Shown here: piece by piece, positions 49,381-62,696 of the stretch
How positions within the stretch are numbered: the stretch's first letter is position 1
Layout of the letters: each line of letters starts with the position of its first letter
Source: Silene latifolia
Lineage: Eukaryota > Streptophyta > Magnoliopsida > Caryophyllales > Caryophyllaceae
Direction of reading: 5' to 3'
Length of the DNA: 64,000 nucleotides
Assembly (NCBI RefSeq): GCF_048544455.1
Contig: NC_133537.1
Location: 66,470,134-66,534,133, forward strand
The notes under the pieces: generated by a model
Seen by the model: only the letters and a program-made list of their open reading frames with translations
Database searches by the model: none
What the model was told of the DNA's origin: nothing
Program-made: the position numbers and the translations under genes

Positions 49381-52300
49381 ATGGGAGTACCTGATAACTC
49401 CTTGATAGATCTAATTCACAAGGTTAGGTCTTGGGCTTCTTGGGGTAAGACTAATTTATTGTCGTTTTCGGCCGAACTTGATATGGCGGAGTTGGATGAT
49501 AGTGGTTGTTGTGGTGTTTGTGAGCTTAAAGGGTTGTGTGAGCTGTATAGCTGTTTAGGTTGTAGGAGACGGGTTTGTGTCGTGTGTGCTCGTATTGGTG
49601 TGTCTAGTGAGGGTCTTGATGGTGGTGATATGGAGAGAGTTGTGAAGGTGTGTAAGTTTTGTTATAAGTTGTCTAAGAGGCATATTGAGAAAATTTACCC
49701 TTCTGAGTCGCCTAGGAGGAGCCCTGAGCCGCTATCACCGGGTATTTTGGGTGACAAGTTATGTAGTGGGGAGGATTGCAAGGGTTTGGAAGAACAGAAT
49801 CTGAATTGTTCCCCTCATAAAAAGAGCAGCAATAGATCGTTGTCGTATCGTGCTCGTCCACTCCCAAACTCTCTTCATCATTCGCCTATTCAGTAAGTTG
49901 TTACTTGATTTGTATTGGTTATGTTTTATATTTGACTTGGTCTAATTTCAATATTTGTGTGGCTCTGCGTAGTATAATTTTGATGTTAATGTGCCTTCGC
50001 AGTTCGCATACTATATTGATGTATAAATTAAGTGTCAAATTTCGTCTGTTGTGTTACCCTGACTTTCATATTACAGTACACACCCGTGTCTGACAATTGG
50101 CACTTGGAATTGGGGTATGAGTATAATTTTAATGTTAGTAACGTGCGTCTACATACTATGTTGATGTAGAAACTAGGGCTGACTTTATTGCCAAATAGAA
50201 TGGGGGTCTGATCACAACACCCATGCAAGTCTTAGATGGAGTCTTGAGATAAAGTAATGGTACCGTAGCAAAGTCTTGATGGAGTCTTGGGTTTTCAAGA
50301 TCCATTCTAAGACGAAGAAATAGTCAATCTGCATTATTTTATTATTTTAGACGAGAAAAAAATCGTCCTATCCAATAATGTTTTTGGGAAAATCTTAATT
50401 ATTGACTGTGTTGATGTGGCTCTACATCGTATAATTTTAATGTCAAAGTTAATGTGCCTCAACATACCACATTTTGATTGATTGATTGATGTAGAAACTA
50501 AGTGTGGACATTGGTCTATGTTCCTCTGACTCTTCATATTACATACGCACCCGTGTCTCACTATCAGTGCTGGGACATGAATATGAGTGGATCCTTCTTG
50601 GATGCTTCATTTTAAGCCAAAACAAGAGGATTTTATATGAAATAGCCGAACCTAACACACGGACGCACCCACGTCAGATACCTCAGAAAGAGTATGAATA
50701 ACATGGATTTTGTAATGGAGTATGAACACAACATTAAAAAATTTGTAGTCATGCCTGTCAACAACAACAACATTAACCCCAGTGCCTCAATGGCTCCCGC
50801 CAAATTGCGGGGAAGTCAGGCCTGTAAAAAAGTCACATTATATTTTGCAAACTTTTATGTTCTTTTTTATTTTTCCATTTTTGGCCTTCAGTTTTTTCTG
50901 TTGTTAATTTTGTTTTTTGTTCCATGTAGGAGTGATGATGAACCAGAAGACTCTCAGAGACATTTTTTCAGCTCTGCAAGTGATTATTACCACGATAGTT
51001 TGGATATAGACATAAGTAGTGTTAGTTTTAGAAGTGACTGTTATAGTTTCAAGTCAACGGGTTCGAGTCCCCTTGATAGTCCTTCTAGGTTCAATATTAA
51101 CACACCTAGAGCTGGGCAAACTGTAAGCAAAACTGAACGTGCAAGCCCGAAGCGCCAAGATGGCCGCTTCGCTAGTCCTGAAAGGATGGCTGTTTTAAGA
51201 AAGCCTCACCAAGGAACTCAGGATCTAGTGCATGTGGTCGATGGAAAGCAGAATGAAAAGGTCACTACACCTCTGGACTTTGAAAACAATAGTCATATTT
51301 GGTTGCCTCCACCACCTGAAGATGATGAAGCCGAAAATTACTTTGAATATGACGACGACGATGATGACAATGTTGCTGGAGTTTCTGGTGGAGTTTTCTC
51401 GTCTAGTAAGAGCCTTTCTAATTTGTGCCCTCCAGAAGAAAATCAACATGTGATACAGAAGGAACCCTTCAATGCTCTGATACAGGGCCATTTCAGAGCT
51501 CTTGTATCACAACTATTGCAGGGAGAAGGCATTAAAGCTGGCAAAGAGGATGAACCTCAAGATTGGTTAGACATTGTCAGCACTTTAGCGTGGCAAGCCG
51601 CTAACTTTGTCAAGCCAGATACTAGCAGGGGAGGCAGTATGGACCCTGGAAATTATGTAAAGATTAAGTGTATAGCATCTGGAAGTCCTAGTGAAAGGTT
51701 AGCTACTTAAAACTTCTAAAGAAACTACTGAGTTTTTGATATTCAATAATTCAAAGATGACATTATTTACTGTAAATGCACACTTACATTTGGAGAAATT
51801 AATCGTCAAAGTTGACGTTAGTTGACCAACAAAGTCTAATGGGTAACGGGGACAATTTATTTGGATGAAGGTAGTATTATTTATTTGCTTGGTTACAATA
51901 TCTTTTGTGTGTGTTGGGTACGTAGATGTTTATATTACAGTGCTACCTTCATACTTTAATGTTCATAATTCTTGTATAATTATGCAGCACCCTGATTAAG
52001 GGAGTGGTCTGTACAAAAAACATCAAACACAAGAGAATGACCTCTCAATACAAAAGCCCCAGGTTATTGCTCCTAGGTGGATCACTTGAGTATCAGAGAG
52101 CTCAAAATCAGCTGGCATCATTTGATAACTTGCTAGAAGAGGTCTAAGTAATATACTTATATATATCATTTATTGGGGTGGGTTTGCTAGTTTTGTCATA
52201 TTGAACTTTTGTCTTGTTCTTTGAGCAGGAAATGAACCATCTGAAGATGATTGTTTCAAAGATAGAGGCTCATCGACCAAATGTCCTACTGGTTGAAAAA

Positions 52301-55300
52301 AGTGTGTCATCGTATGCACAGGAATATCTTCTGACAAAGGAAATATCTTTAGTGTTGAATGTGAAAAGGCCTTTATTAGAACGCATAGCACGATGCACAG
52401 GCGCTTTGATTACACCCTCTGTCGATAAAATCTCTACGGCACGCCTTGGGCACTGTCAACTTTTCCGGATAGAGAAAGTTTCTGAAGAACATGAGGCAGT
52501 TAATCAATCTTCTAAGAGACCATCCAAAACATTGATGTATTTTGAAGGTTGTCCCAGGCGGTTAGGTTGCACGGTAATATATTTGCGACCCTAACATTTG
52601 TTTATATTGATCTGCTATTGTAACTTATAAACTTCTAGCCTGAGTAGAATTATTCGACTGGCTTTTGTCTGATGCGTTCGTCTATGTTGCATATAATCCG
52701 ATAGGTTGAATATGTCTTAGATTCCCCCGGTATTGTTTTGTCTGATGCGTTCGTCTATGTATAAGCAATGAATTATATCTGATGTTTCTTCCATTGTTTG
52801 AATAGTCATGATATATGTTATAGAATTGTTATTTGCTTGATGTTCTTATCTATGTTTCTACAAGGGTACCGTCTTGTTAACACTTGCGTGAGTTGCGTCA
52901 TACTGGCTGGGATATCAAATTATGTTTGTGTAAAATGTGTTCTAAACTACGTAATGCATGCGTCTTCAAGGATAACTACTGAGTTTATGGAGTTGACATA
53001 GAAGAATGACAGAAGTTGTAAGGTGAAGGACCAATCAAGATTGGTTACGGCTTTTCCTGTGCTCATTTTTTCATTTGCCCTCTAAAATGTTGCTTTGATG
53101 ACTATCCAGAAATTTTCAATGAGCGATACCATGAGCTACTCTTTCGTTGATGTAAATGCAGGAATCTGTTCTTGGGGTTTATGCCCGAGTCACTGAGGCA
53201 CTAGCCAAAACGTCTTTAATAGCGACCCTGATAGACAAGGCACAGCCAGCGAGGGACACTAGCTTCTATTTCGTTTATTATGCCCTTCTCCTTGGCACAT
53301 TATCCCTAAAGTTTTTCCCTATACATATTATTCCTCTTTACAATCTAAAAAAGAGAAATATTGCACAAAACTTTATCTAGAAAATACAAGTTTGTGTGCA
53401 AAAACTGCACGTTTCATGTTTATATGACGCACCCGTTTGCCTCGTACCTTGCACTTTTTCACCTTGGGCCTTCCTCGCTGTGTGCGCCTCACACCTTTTA
53501 AAGCTAAGGTGAAATGTTGTCGCAAAACTAAGAAGTTGTATACTTTTCTTATGTACTGTAGGTTCTCTTTGCTGGAGTAATGTAAAATTCTTATACTAAT
53601 TTTGATGCATGCTTGAGACTAACTCGATTGTCCAGACGTTCTCTCAATGGCCATAATTTTGAATTTAATTTGTTTGCTGTTTTGTCTTTCACGAGTCCAC
53701 TAAACTTGAGTATCGATGTTTATTTTCGCTGAAGGCCACAATAATGGGCTAATGGTTATTAGAATTCTTCTCATTATATTTGATCAGCCTGTGAAAAGTA
53801 TCTGTTTACTTTGAACTCTGGTGGTGAGATATCTATTAGCATGGCCCCAAATGGACTGACTATTTTTTTTTCCACATTTATATACTTTATGCTATTTTTA
53901 TATTTTATTTAGTTTGGGCTTCAACCTCAATTTGTCCGGTCCGCAGGTCTTACTGAAAGGTTTATGTAGAGAGGAACTAAAGAAGGTCAAACATGTTCTC
54001 CAGTACGCAGTGTTTGCAGCTCATCATTTGTCCTTGGAAACTTCATTTTTGGCTGATGAGGGTGCTCATATTCCTAAGATGGCACATAAGCAATCTTTTC
54101 ATTCACATGACCATGTAACTGCTGACATTGACACATTTACCCTTCCTAGTTCCGATGCAGCTGCTTCATCCCAGGAGGATAATGATGGATTCGTTCCTAG
54201 ATGTGCTTCAGCTGCCTTTATAAACAATAGAGAAGATCAAATGATGTCTAATGACAGTCAGGATTTGTCAGGGTGTGGTGTGGCCGCTGATTTAGAGTCC
54301 TCTTTACATGACAGCATTCCACTTGGCTCCACGGAGTTTAATAGTGGGCAGCCTGAATTACCAGGGGCTGTGTTTGTTGAGGACCCACAACTTTTGGAGG
54401 TGGAAAAGTTTGATGAAAATGAAGTCTCTAGCGACTATCTTGCGGCGACAGATAATCAGCAGAGTATATTGGTTTCATTTTCAAGCCGTTGTGTCTCGAA
54501 GGGAGCACTCTGTGAGCGTTCTCGACTCTTACGTATCAGATTTTATGGATCATTTGATAAGCCACTCGGAAGATACCTTCGTGATGATTTATTTGATCAG
54601 GTAATTTTGTAGGCCTTGCATAGTGTGATGGACACATTCCTTAGTAAATATAAATCTGATGATCTGGTTTCAAATTTCGTGTCTCTTGTCAGTGGGAAGT
54701 TGGGAACTTCTAACAGACCTTTATTAAATTTCACACCGAAATACCCTGTCTGGAATCTGAGAGTTTTTAATTTTTTGCTCACTTTTCAGGCTTCAGTGTG
54801 CCGGTCTTGCAAGGAACCAGTTGAAGCACACGTGCAATGTTATACTCACAGACAAGGTGTTCTGAGTATTAATGTTAGGCGTATTGACACATCAAAGCTT
54901 CCTGGAGAGCGAGATGGAAAGATATGGATGTGGCATCGGTGCCTTAGATGTGATCGAATTGACAGTGTACCACCAGCAACCCGCAGGATTATAATGTCTG
55001 ATGCTGCCTGGGGTCTTTCATTTGGGAAGTTCTTGGAGCTTAGCTTCTCAAACCATGCAACTGCTAACCGTGTTGCAAGTTGTGGCCATTCTATACAAAG
55101 AGACTGCCTTCGTTTCTATGGGTATTTTCTATTCACTTTGGCATTTCTATCTAGTTTGTGGAGTGCAATGGCTAACACTGGGATTGCCAGTCCATAATAT
55201 ATAGGGAGTATCTTTTGATCAGCTTGTATAATTCAAATATTTTTGTGAACAGGTTTGGAAGTATGGTTGCATTCTTCCACTACTCACCAATTGATATTCT

Positions 55301-58300
55301 CACTGTGCATCTACCACCTTCAGTGCTCGAGTTCAATGGCAGTAGTACACAAGATTGGATACAAAGAGAAGTGGAGGAGGTTTGGATTTTCCTTTGATAT
55401 CATTTTTCAGAGTTTCCTTTGTACTCCGTATTATTTTTCACTGATTTTTTATTTCCAAACCTAAGGACTTGCTAATCCAAACCGTGACTTAATATTCTTC
55501 GTCTTTGGAATATGATGATATTAAGCAAGATGGCTCACTTGAGTGTATGCTCTTCATATTTTATAAATTAATACTCAGTAAATGCAAATTTCGCTGTAAC
55601 TCTCATTATGGTCATTCAGAAGTACTGATCTATGCTTTCAACACAACGGTAAGGTTGCATAATTAGTCCCTCATACCCTGCCATAAGTGAGGGATCTTTG
55701 AGAAATTGGTACAATGTAACTGTATTGATTTTCATTAATTGTATATTTGTACAGAATGTGAGAACTTCATCTTTTATCTTTTGATGATTCTGATTGCAGC
55801 TTCAGAGTAAAATTGAAACTTTGCATGGTGAGGTGGTTAATGTGCTGCATGTCATGGAGCAAAAGAGTACATCTTTGTTCAACGAGTCAGCAGATTCAAC
55901 TGATCTACACAAACATATTTTGGAGTTGAAAGAGATTCTTGATAAGGAAACTGATGAATACTATGTGAGTATTTAAAATATCACAAATCATACACTTTAA
56001 AGGTTCTGGACTTCTTGCTTATCAGCAATATTCTGCTAACTAGTGTAAGACTGACAGTAACTTTTTGATCATTTTGGTGTTTAGTTGTTTTCTTGTGAGC
56101 AAGTTTCGCTTATTATTGACTGAGGAGTGAGGAAATATTCCAAAGCTACCTGAAATATAAAAATCCATTACGTTATTTTCATATCATCTTCATTTAAATT
56201 GTTATCCAAGTGCTAGTCTCGTTTCTTTTGATTTATCTTCAAATAGCTTGCTTATTCTTTAAAAGAATACTTTGTTGCCTATGGAGTTGTCTTGATCTTT
56301 ATTTTGCTGTATACCTAATGTCTTGCTTGTCTCTTATGTGACAGGGTTTGCTTCAACAAGCTACCGAAGATAATTTTGTAACAGCTGATAGTACCATCGA
56401 CATCTTTGAGCTGAATAGATTGAGACGATCTCTTGTAACCAGTGCTCGTGCATGGGACCGTCAACTTTACTCTTTGGACTCTCTTCTCAATTCAAAAAGT
56501 TTCAAATTTGAGAGTACAGAAAATGCTACTCGTGGTGAACTGAAAGAGTTGAACAATGATGATATAAAAAATTCTAAATTTAACGTTGATCAATCAGAAA
56601 ATGGTTTGTTATGCACTGAGAGTCAGTTATTGGAGTGTTCCAAGTCAGAGGAAGTATACGGGGAAGGTGAAACCACACTTAGCGAGAAATCGTCAGAAGG
56701 TGCGCAGTCTCCAGTATCCAATCTATCAGATAAAATAGATTCTGCATGGACGGGCACTGAAGTAGATGCATCCCAAGCTTTTCTTCCTAATCAAGTAATC
56801 CAAGTTGATAACTTGCCAATTAGAAGGTTGATGGCTCCTGTTCGGGTTCATTCCTTTGATTCAGCAACGAGACTACAAGAAAAACTCCATCGGAAGTTAC
56901 TTACGTCATCCCATCTCTCAGCTGTCAGGTCTTTCCATGTTTCTGGAGACCCTGCTTCCAGAATTGTGAGAACTTATTCCCAAGTTGTTCCAAATGAAGC
57001 ACAGTTTGCACCTTCATTTGTCTCATCTATGTCTCTTTTTGCTGAACGTCCTCGACTATTGCTCCCACAAATCCATAATGATTTGGTTGTTGCTGTCTAT
57101 GACGATGAACCCACAAGTGTAATATCATATGCTCTCAGTTCCAAAGAGTACGAGAACTGGGTTTCGGATAGTGGGAGTCAGAATGATGGTAGCTCGTCTG
57201 GCAGAGACTTCAGTAGAGAGGACTCTTCTACTTCTACTTTTCTGTCCTGGCAGTCTTTCGGCTCTTCAGAATTGGATTATATAAGCTACGGTAATTATGC
57301 ATCTGAAGATTCAGTAAGAAATAATATGCCATTAAGTGATCTTAAGAGATCTCCTCATCTGCAAATCTCCTTTGGTGACGATTCTTCAACTTCTGGTGGA
57401 AAAGCTAAGTTTTCTACCACTTGTTACTATGCCAAGCAGTTTGACATGCTCAGAGAAAAATGTTGCCCAAGCAAAGTGGATTTTGTTCACTCCTTGAGCC
57501 GTTGTAGGAGATGGACGGCCCAAGGTGGAAAGAGCAATGTTTACTTTGCGAAGTCCATGGATGACAGGTTTATAATTAAGCAAGTGACAAAAACCGAGTT
57601 GGATTCATTCCAGGAATTTGCAGTTGAGTATTTCAAATACCTAAACGATTCCTTGGATTCAGGGAGTCCGACATGCCTAGCGAAAGTGCTTGGCATATTT
57701 CAGGTTAGTCTTTTAGCTTCTTGAGGAAAACATTTTCACCGGTGCCTTGGGTTTGACAGATTTTACTTTGGTGAATTGATATTAAAATTCTCACTATGGT
57801 GATCTACGATAAAATACTGTTTTATCTAAATTATTGAAAATATTTTAAAAAAATTAGTGGGTTGTTGAAGTTATTATTAGGATAAATATTTGCATTATTT
57901 TGACAAAATTAATTGATCATTGTTAAAACACAAATTCTAAATAAGACCGGTCCTTTACTAGAAAAAAAATCATTCATTTGTTGCTATCAATAAAAGAGTG
58001 ATTTTTATACAAATGGAATGTCTTACCCAGTGAGACTGTCTTACACAATAATTGCTGTAAAACACAAATGTAATTCATCCATCTTTAAACTTCCTACTAT
58101 GGAATCTTGCCCCCTTTTGTCTGTTTTTCGTGGTCATTATGGTTTCAAACTCCACATCTTTCCTCAACTTGTTTTTCCACCACATATTGAACTTAACTTT
58201 GTTTCAAAAGACCAATTTTAAGTACGAAGTTTTAAAATGTATTGAGGAATTATTATTAGTATTAGGCAAAAGATAACAATCGCCCCCGGGGCGTTGGTTA

Positions 58301-60650
58301 ATAGCCTTGTTTCAGACATTATAATTAATTATTTATTTATTTAGCAACTCCACTCTCCAATCAGAATGTTAAGGTATACAAATTTCCGCCGCTCTAATAG
58401 CAACCTCCTATATTCTTTTGCTTTATCCTCTAATCACCTTTCTTCCTCATCTGGCATTTTTTTTCCCAACATTAATTTTAACTTCCCATCCAGAATAATC
58501 ATATATCATTAATGATTTCGATCATTACAAAGTGAATTTCTTCTTGATTTCCTCCATTTTATTTCACTTCTCTGATTCTTTCATTCAACATCGACATACT
58601 GATTACTGATACATGCTTCCCCAAAATTGGCCACTACAACACCGGTACCAACGACTACCGGTGTGCACTGCCACTAGAATCGACGGAATCCAGTGAGTCT
58701 ATTTGCACCAATTTGATCGACAGCCGTCCTTGTCCGGCACCACCGCCCTAGTTGTACCCTTCCCCAAAAAGGGTTCACTCATGCCCTCTTAGGGTGTCTT
58801 TTGGTTCGGAATCCGGCGGCGAAGCCGCCGGTGTCACCGGGAAAAGGGTTTAAGGTTTGATTTTACGGCACCGGAAAATCAAACCCTAAACCCTTTTCCC
58901 GGAAAATTTAAGATTATAGGCAGTACGGTTTCCATTTCTAGTGGTGACGGAGAAGAAGGTGGTTGGCATGGCTAGGCGCAGCATTGCTTTTGGGACGATT
59001 GATTTGAGGGTTGGGTTTTACGTTTGTTGACTATTGCTAGAAGCCACCCTAATTGATGGGTAATTTATAATTTATAGTGTTATTTTAAAATTTTAATTTT
59101 ACTATTATCAAGTTTGTCTGAATTTGAAGCCTTAACGAGTGCCCCGGGGGATTTCGTTATCAGGATCGTTATTATTATTATTATTGTTGTTGTGTTACCT
59201 CAAAAAATTATTATTTAAAGCTTTTATTATTATTATTGTTATTGTTATTGTTACCTCAAAAAAATTATTATTTAAATTTAATATTGGTTTGGTTACACTT
59301 GGTAATAAATAGCCCGAACATGAGATCACCAAAGTGGCACTCAGTGCACTTAAATTGAGTTACCTCAAAAAACTTGAGAGTTTCCGTTTGTTAATGTAGT
59401 CGGCAGTGGATATAGAGAGTGGTTGTGCTGATTCCTTCTTTTTCTTGCATTTAAATTGCAGGTCACTATAAAACATGTGAAAGGTGGACGTGAAACAAAA
59501 ATGGACCTGATGGTCATGGAGAATCTCTTTTTCAATAGACGCATTTCCAGGGTTTATGATTTGAAAGGATCTTCAAGATCTCGTTATAATACTGATAAAA
59601 CAGGAGCGAACAAAGTGCTCCTTGATATGAATCTCCTAGAAACACTAAGGACAAATCCTATTTTTCTTGGAAGTAAGGCAAAAAGAAGACTGGAGCGAGC
59701 TGTTTGGAATGATACTTCATTTTTGGCTGTAAGTCTACTTTAATCTTTGTTCTGATCTTTAACTCTTGTCTTCTTTTGTTTGTCAAATTACTGAACCATC
59801 GTAAAATGGCATACATCAGTTTTCGCATTTGTATTTTGTTGTTTTTCTAAATTAGTCTAAAGCCATCTGGAACTGAGGGATTAGCTTAGAGGGTTGGAGC
59901 TAAAGGGGAGGGGGAAAGATTGAAGTTGCCATCGCATGGTAGCTTAACAGCGAGTTGAGTGTTTGGTTTTATCATTTGTGCAAGGCAGTTTTACGTCAAG
60001 GATAACTGTAAAACCATATGCTAATTAGCCAATTATTCCTAAAAGGGTATTGACTAAAAACTTTGCTTTCAATAAGGTTATTGTGGTAAATAATATGCAG
60101 TTTGAATATCTGTAAAACCATCGTACAAGAGACTCTGTTCTGATAGTCCCTTCAGTATAAAGCTGCCTGCCTTACAAGGAACTTTCTCTTCCAATTCCAT
60201 AGCATGCCATGTTTTGATCTTTACACATCTGAATTCTTCAATGATAACCCTGGAATCTCCTAGGCAGAGTTGGCCTTTGTCATCAGACTTTCTCACCTAG
60301 TTTTGCGGCATTCAGTGACTCAACATTATGGATCTTGTAATACCTCTTTTGAAAGCAGGAGTCTCAAATACTGACCCTTATACATTTAATTTCAGTCTGT
60401 CGATGTCATGGACTACTCTTTACTAGTGGGTGTGGACGAGGAAAGAAAGGAGCTAGTGCTCGGGATAATTGACTTCATGAGGCAATATACATGGGACAAG
60501 CATCTGGAAACATGGGTGAAAGCTTCAGGACTGCTTGGGGGACCAAAGAATGTTTCACCGACTATCGTCTCCCCTAAACAGTACAAGCGAAGATTCAGAA
60601 AGGCAATGACAACCTACTTTCTGACGGTACCAGATCAATGGTCATCATGA
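49381..60650 (+). CDS. FAB1C: FAB1C-type 1-phosphatidylinositol-3-phosphate 5-kinase (11 exons)
   Basis: Exons: 49381-49892, 50930-51697, 51988-52141, 52229-52573, 53947-54600, 54790-55121, 55253-55379, 55800-55964, 56345-57703, 59462-59728, 60396-60650 (1645 residues, normal for the family). The enzyme phosphorylates PI3P to PI(3,5)P2 on endosomal and vacuolar membranes. The N-terminus ([18 protein letters not shown]) and a degenerate zinc finger with four CxxC pairs (residues 44-94), instead of a true FYVE domain, place it with plant FAB1C/D rather than FAB1A/B. Next come a chaperonin (TCP-1)-like domain (from about residue 345; [15 protein letters not shown]), a Cys-rich domain (from about 812; [32 protein letters not shown] just before), and the C-terminal lipid kinase (about 1330-1645) with [38 protein letters not shown] and [15 protein letters not shown]. 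All introns are GT-AG and the frame is open throughout. FAB1C rather than FAB1D is judged from overall similarity. Confidence 0.93.
50753..50835 (-). mobile_element. 5'-truncated Au-like SINE in intron 1 of the FAB1C-type gene
   Basis: Read on the minus strand it gives CCCCGCAATTTGGCGGGAGC, then CATTGAGGCACTGGGGTTAA and a TTG tail, matching the last ~70 bp of the SINE copies at 5357 and 7504. Confidence 0.65.
55487..55705 (+). mobile_element. Degenerate Au-like SINE in intron 7 of the FAB1C-type gene
   Basis: GGAATATGATGATATTAAGC, AAGATGGCTCACTTGAG, GGTCATTCAGAAG and AACACAACGGTAAGGTTGC are diverged counterparts of successive words in the SINEs at 5357 and 7504, in the same order. It is clearly older than those copies and has no visible target duplication. 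Confidence 0.6.
57704..59461 (+). other. Intron 9 of the FAB1C-type gene
   Basis: The 1758-bp intron (CAG/GTTAGTC ... ATTGCAG/GTCACT) has AT-rich flanks and a GC-richer middle (58620-58960) with a strong hairpin at 58837-58902. No coding exon is supported inside. Confidence 0.85.
58837..58902. repeat. 28-bp-stem hairpin with telomere-like arms
   Basis: The left arm (58837-58864) and right arm (58875-58902) pair over 28 bases with one mismatch around a 10-base loop. The right arm contains AAACCCTAAACCC, close to two plant telomere units. A smaller GGCGGC/GCCGCC stem precedes it at 58814-58828. Confidence 0.85.
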
Positions 60651-61196
60651 GTTGGCAATGTAGACGGACGGTCAGGTCATTCCTTTCTGTTTTGCAAGTC
60701 AATTCTCGGGTAATTGTAAAAAGCTGGTGGGTTTTTGTAATGCCAGGTAAGTAAGTTGACAGAAAGGGGAGCCATTTCTCTCCTTGATTTGAGCAAAAGA
60801 CTCTTTAGTATTCTTGTGAGATTAAAAGGGTGCAATTGTAGCCCAAAAAGCATAGCGAATTGTTTACTTATTATTAAGAACACGTCATGTGACGGAGTAG
60901 TGGTTGTGATCACGTGGGTATGTGGTGATGTGAGGAGCGTTCTCACGTGCTTTGCTTTTGCGAGACACATTTGTCTCAATATTACCGCAACTACATACAC
61001 TAAGAATGCTAATACATGATTTTATCTTATTAGCGAGGAGTTAAGTTTGCAAACACTTTTTAATGCACCATTACGCATTATGTAACAAAGGAGATTGCTA
61101 TGATCGTTACTTTATTCAGTATTCAATTGATTTGAAAAGGATCCTTGGGTTGACAAGCTTAGCATAACCGTACATTTAGCTTAACCTTTTCCAGAA
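60651..61196. other. 3' region of the FAB1C-type gene
   Basis: Sequence directly after the stop codon presumably contains the 3' UTR. No firm poly(A) signal or new gene is identified. Confidence 0.5.
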
Positions 61197-61396
61197 AAAA
61201 AAGAATATTATAGTATAATATTATATGGATGTCCATATCTTAGAATATTCTAGAGTGTATTATCTTATGGAAATTTTGCCCTCATTGTATGTGTCTATAT
61301 ACCCCTTTATAATGGAATAATGTACAGTTTTGTCTCCCTTATTTTTTCTCTAACTTCTCTCTACAATTCTTTCCTCTCTTTATTTCACAACACGTT
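61197..61396 (+). mobile_element. Copia-like LTR fragment with primer-site-like junction
   Basis: The stretch resembles plant Copia LTRs: ATGGATGTCCATATCTTAG, TAGAATATTCTAGAGTG, a CTATATACCCCTTTATAATG promoter-like word, and an end at TTTCACAACACGTTATCAGT, where Copia LTRs meet the primer site. No internal coding region or second LTR is seen, so it is a remnant. Confidence 0.5.
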
Positions 61397-62016
61397 ATCA
61401 GTACGAGTCTCTAACCCTAATTTTATTTTTCAATAACTAAGATATTCGTATTGCGCAAGTATGTTTATTAACCTTTTAGCTACGTAAAAGAAAAAATATA
61501 AATTGATACACCTTTTTATGAAATGTTTTTTATATTACAAACATTGACGTCTGTAATTGTTGAATAATTAAATTTTGTGATTGTAATTCAGAGTTACATA
61601 TAGGCTAAACTTTCACCGACGAAATTGAGTTTATGAATCTGCAACAGTATTTTAGTTAACGACGATATTTGGTAAATAGAATTGAATTAGTTTGATATTG
61701 TGTATTAAGGGAATAAATATATTTTGATCATATAGTTCATTTGGAAGTATTTTGTAACAGTGTATATAATTATTATATCAATTACATCAATCTTATAGAT
61801 TATCTATTGATTATTGAAAAGTTCCATTCACGTGAGAAACACGTTTTGAAAAAGGACATATCATATAATTTTTGGACTTGAAATTCTAAAATGATTTATT
61901 ATAAAGATGAACAATTTGTCCAACTTTGGCCCAGAGTTCTAAGTTTTAAAGGTGTGTAATACCGTCTCATCAATACAATATATTCATAATATATTCATAT
62001 TGTACAAGTGTAAGTG
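61397..62016. other. Intergenic, AT-rich
   Basis: No gene, repeat family or RNA is recognised here; it may include decayed internal sequence of the Copia-like fragment to its left. Confidence 0.6.
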
Positions 62017-62024
62017 GCTAGAAG

Positions 62025-62688
62025 TAGAGGTGATCAAATGGCCCAAGCCCATTGGCCCGACCTGACCCAGCCCGCTTTTTTGAAGGGCTTAGGCCTTTTA
62101 TTTTGGCCCAAAAAAGCCCATGGGCCGGCCCAAAAAAGCCTAATGTACATTTGGGTCGGGTTTGGGCCAAGCGTTTGGCCCAACTTTTGGCCCGGCCCGG
62201 CCCATATTTATTAATTAAGGAATATTTTTCTTATAAAATTTGTTTAAGTAGCGTAAATTTTATATATAATTCCTTATAAACTCATGTATATATTTATTGA
62301 GATTTAAAAGCGATGTTCACGTAACATAAATCATATCTACTAGATATGATTAAGCATTATAATGTGTCGATGATTGTCTTTTATTCTATTTTTGGAGATT
62401 AATTCATATGTATTTCATCATACTTTGTACGATTTTTTATACTAAGTGCACATTTAAAGTACAAGTTGAAGGTATTATACTACTTATCTCGTTTGGTAAG
62501 TCGTAAATTTTAGGGCCCGAAAAGCCCATATAGGCCCAAATCCCCGATTTAGCCCATAAAGGTCGGGCTTGGGCTCGCTAAATAGGCCCTCTCATTTGGC
62601 CCGCTCCGGCCCAACCCGCACATGTGGGCCATTTTAATCATCCCGGCCCAGCCCAAGCCCGCATAGGCCCGGCCCATGATCAACTCTA
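62025..62688. mobile_element. hAT-type non-autonomous element
   Basis: A 664-bp element has a perfect 8-bp duplication GCTAGAAG at 62017-62024 and 62689-62696. The ends are TAGAGGTGATCAAATGGCCC and, on the other strand, TAGAGTTGATCATGGGCC, followed by long stretches of GGCCCAA/TTGGGCC words in both subterminal regions. The core is AT-rich and non-coding. Confidence 0.82.
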
Positions 62689-62696
62689 GCTAGAAG

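Noticed and set aside
52798..53380. Small ORFs between exons 4 and 5 of the FAB1C-type gene as extra exons
   Set aside because: They interrupt conserved protein that joins exactly from 52573 to 53947 ([15 protein letters not shown]); intronic.
60677..61019. Open frames on both strands after the FAB1C-type stop codon
   Set aside because: They overlap the likely 3' UTR, show no family similarity, and mirror each other on both strands.
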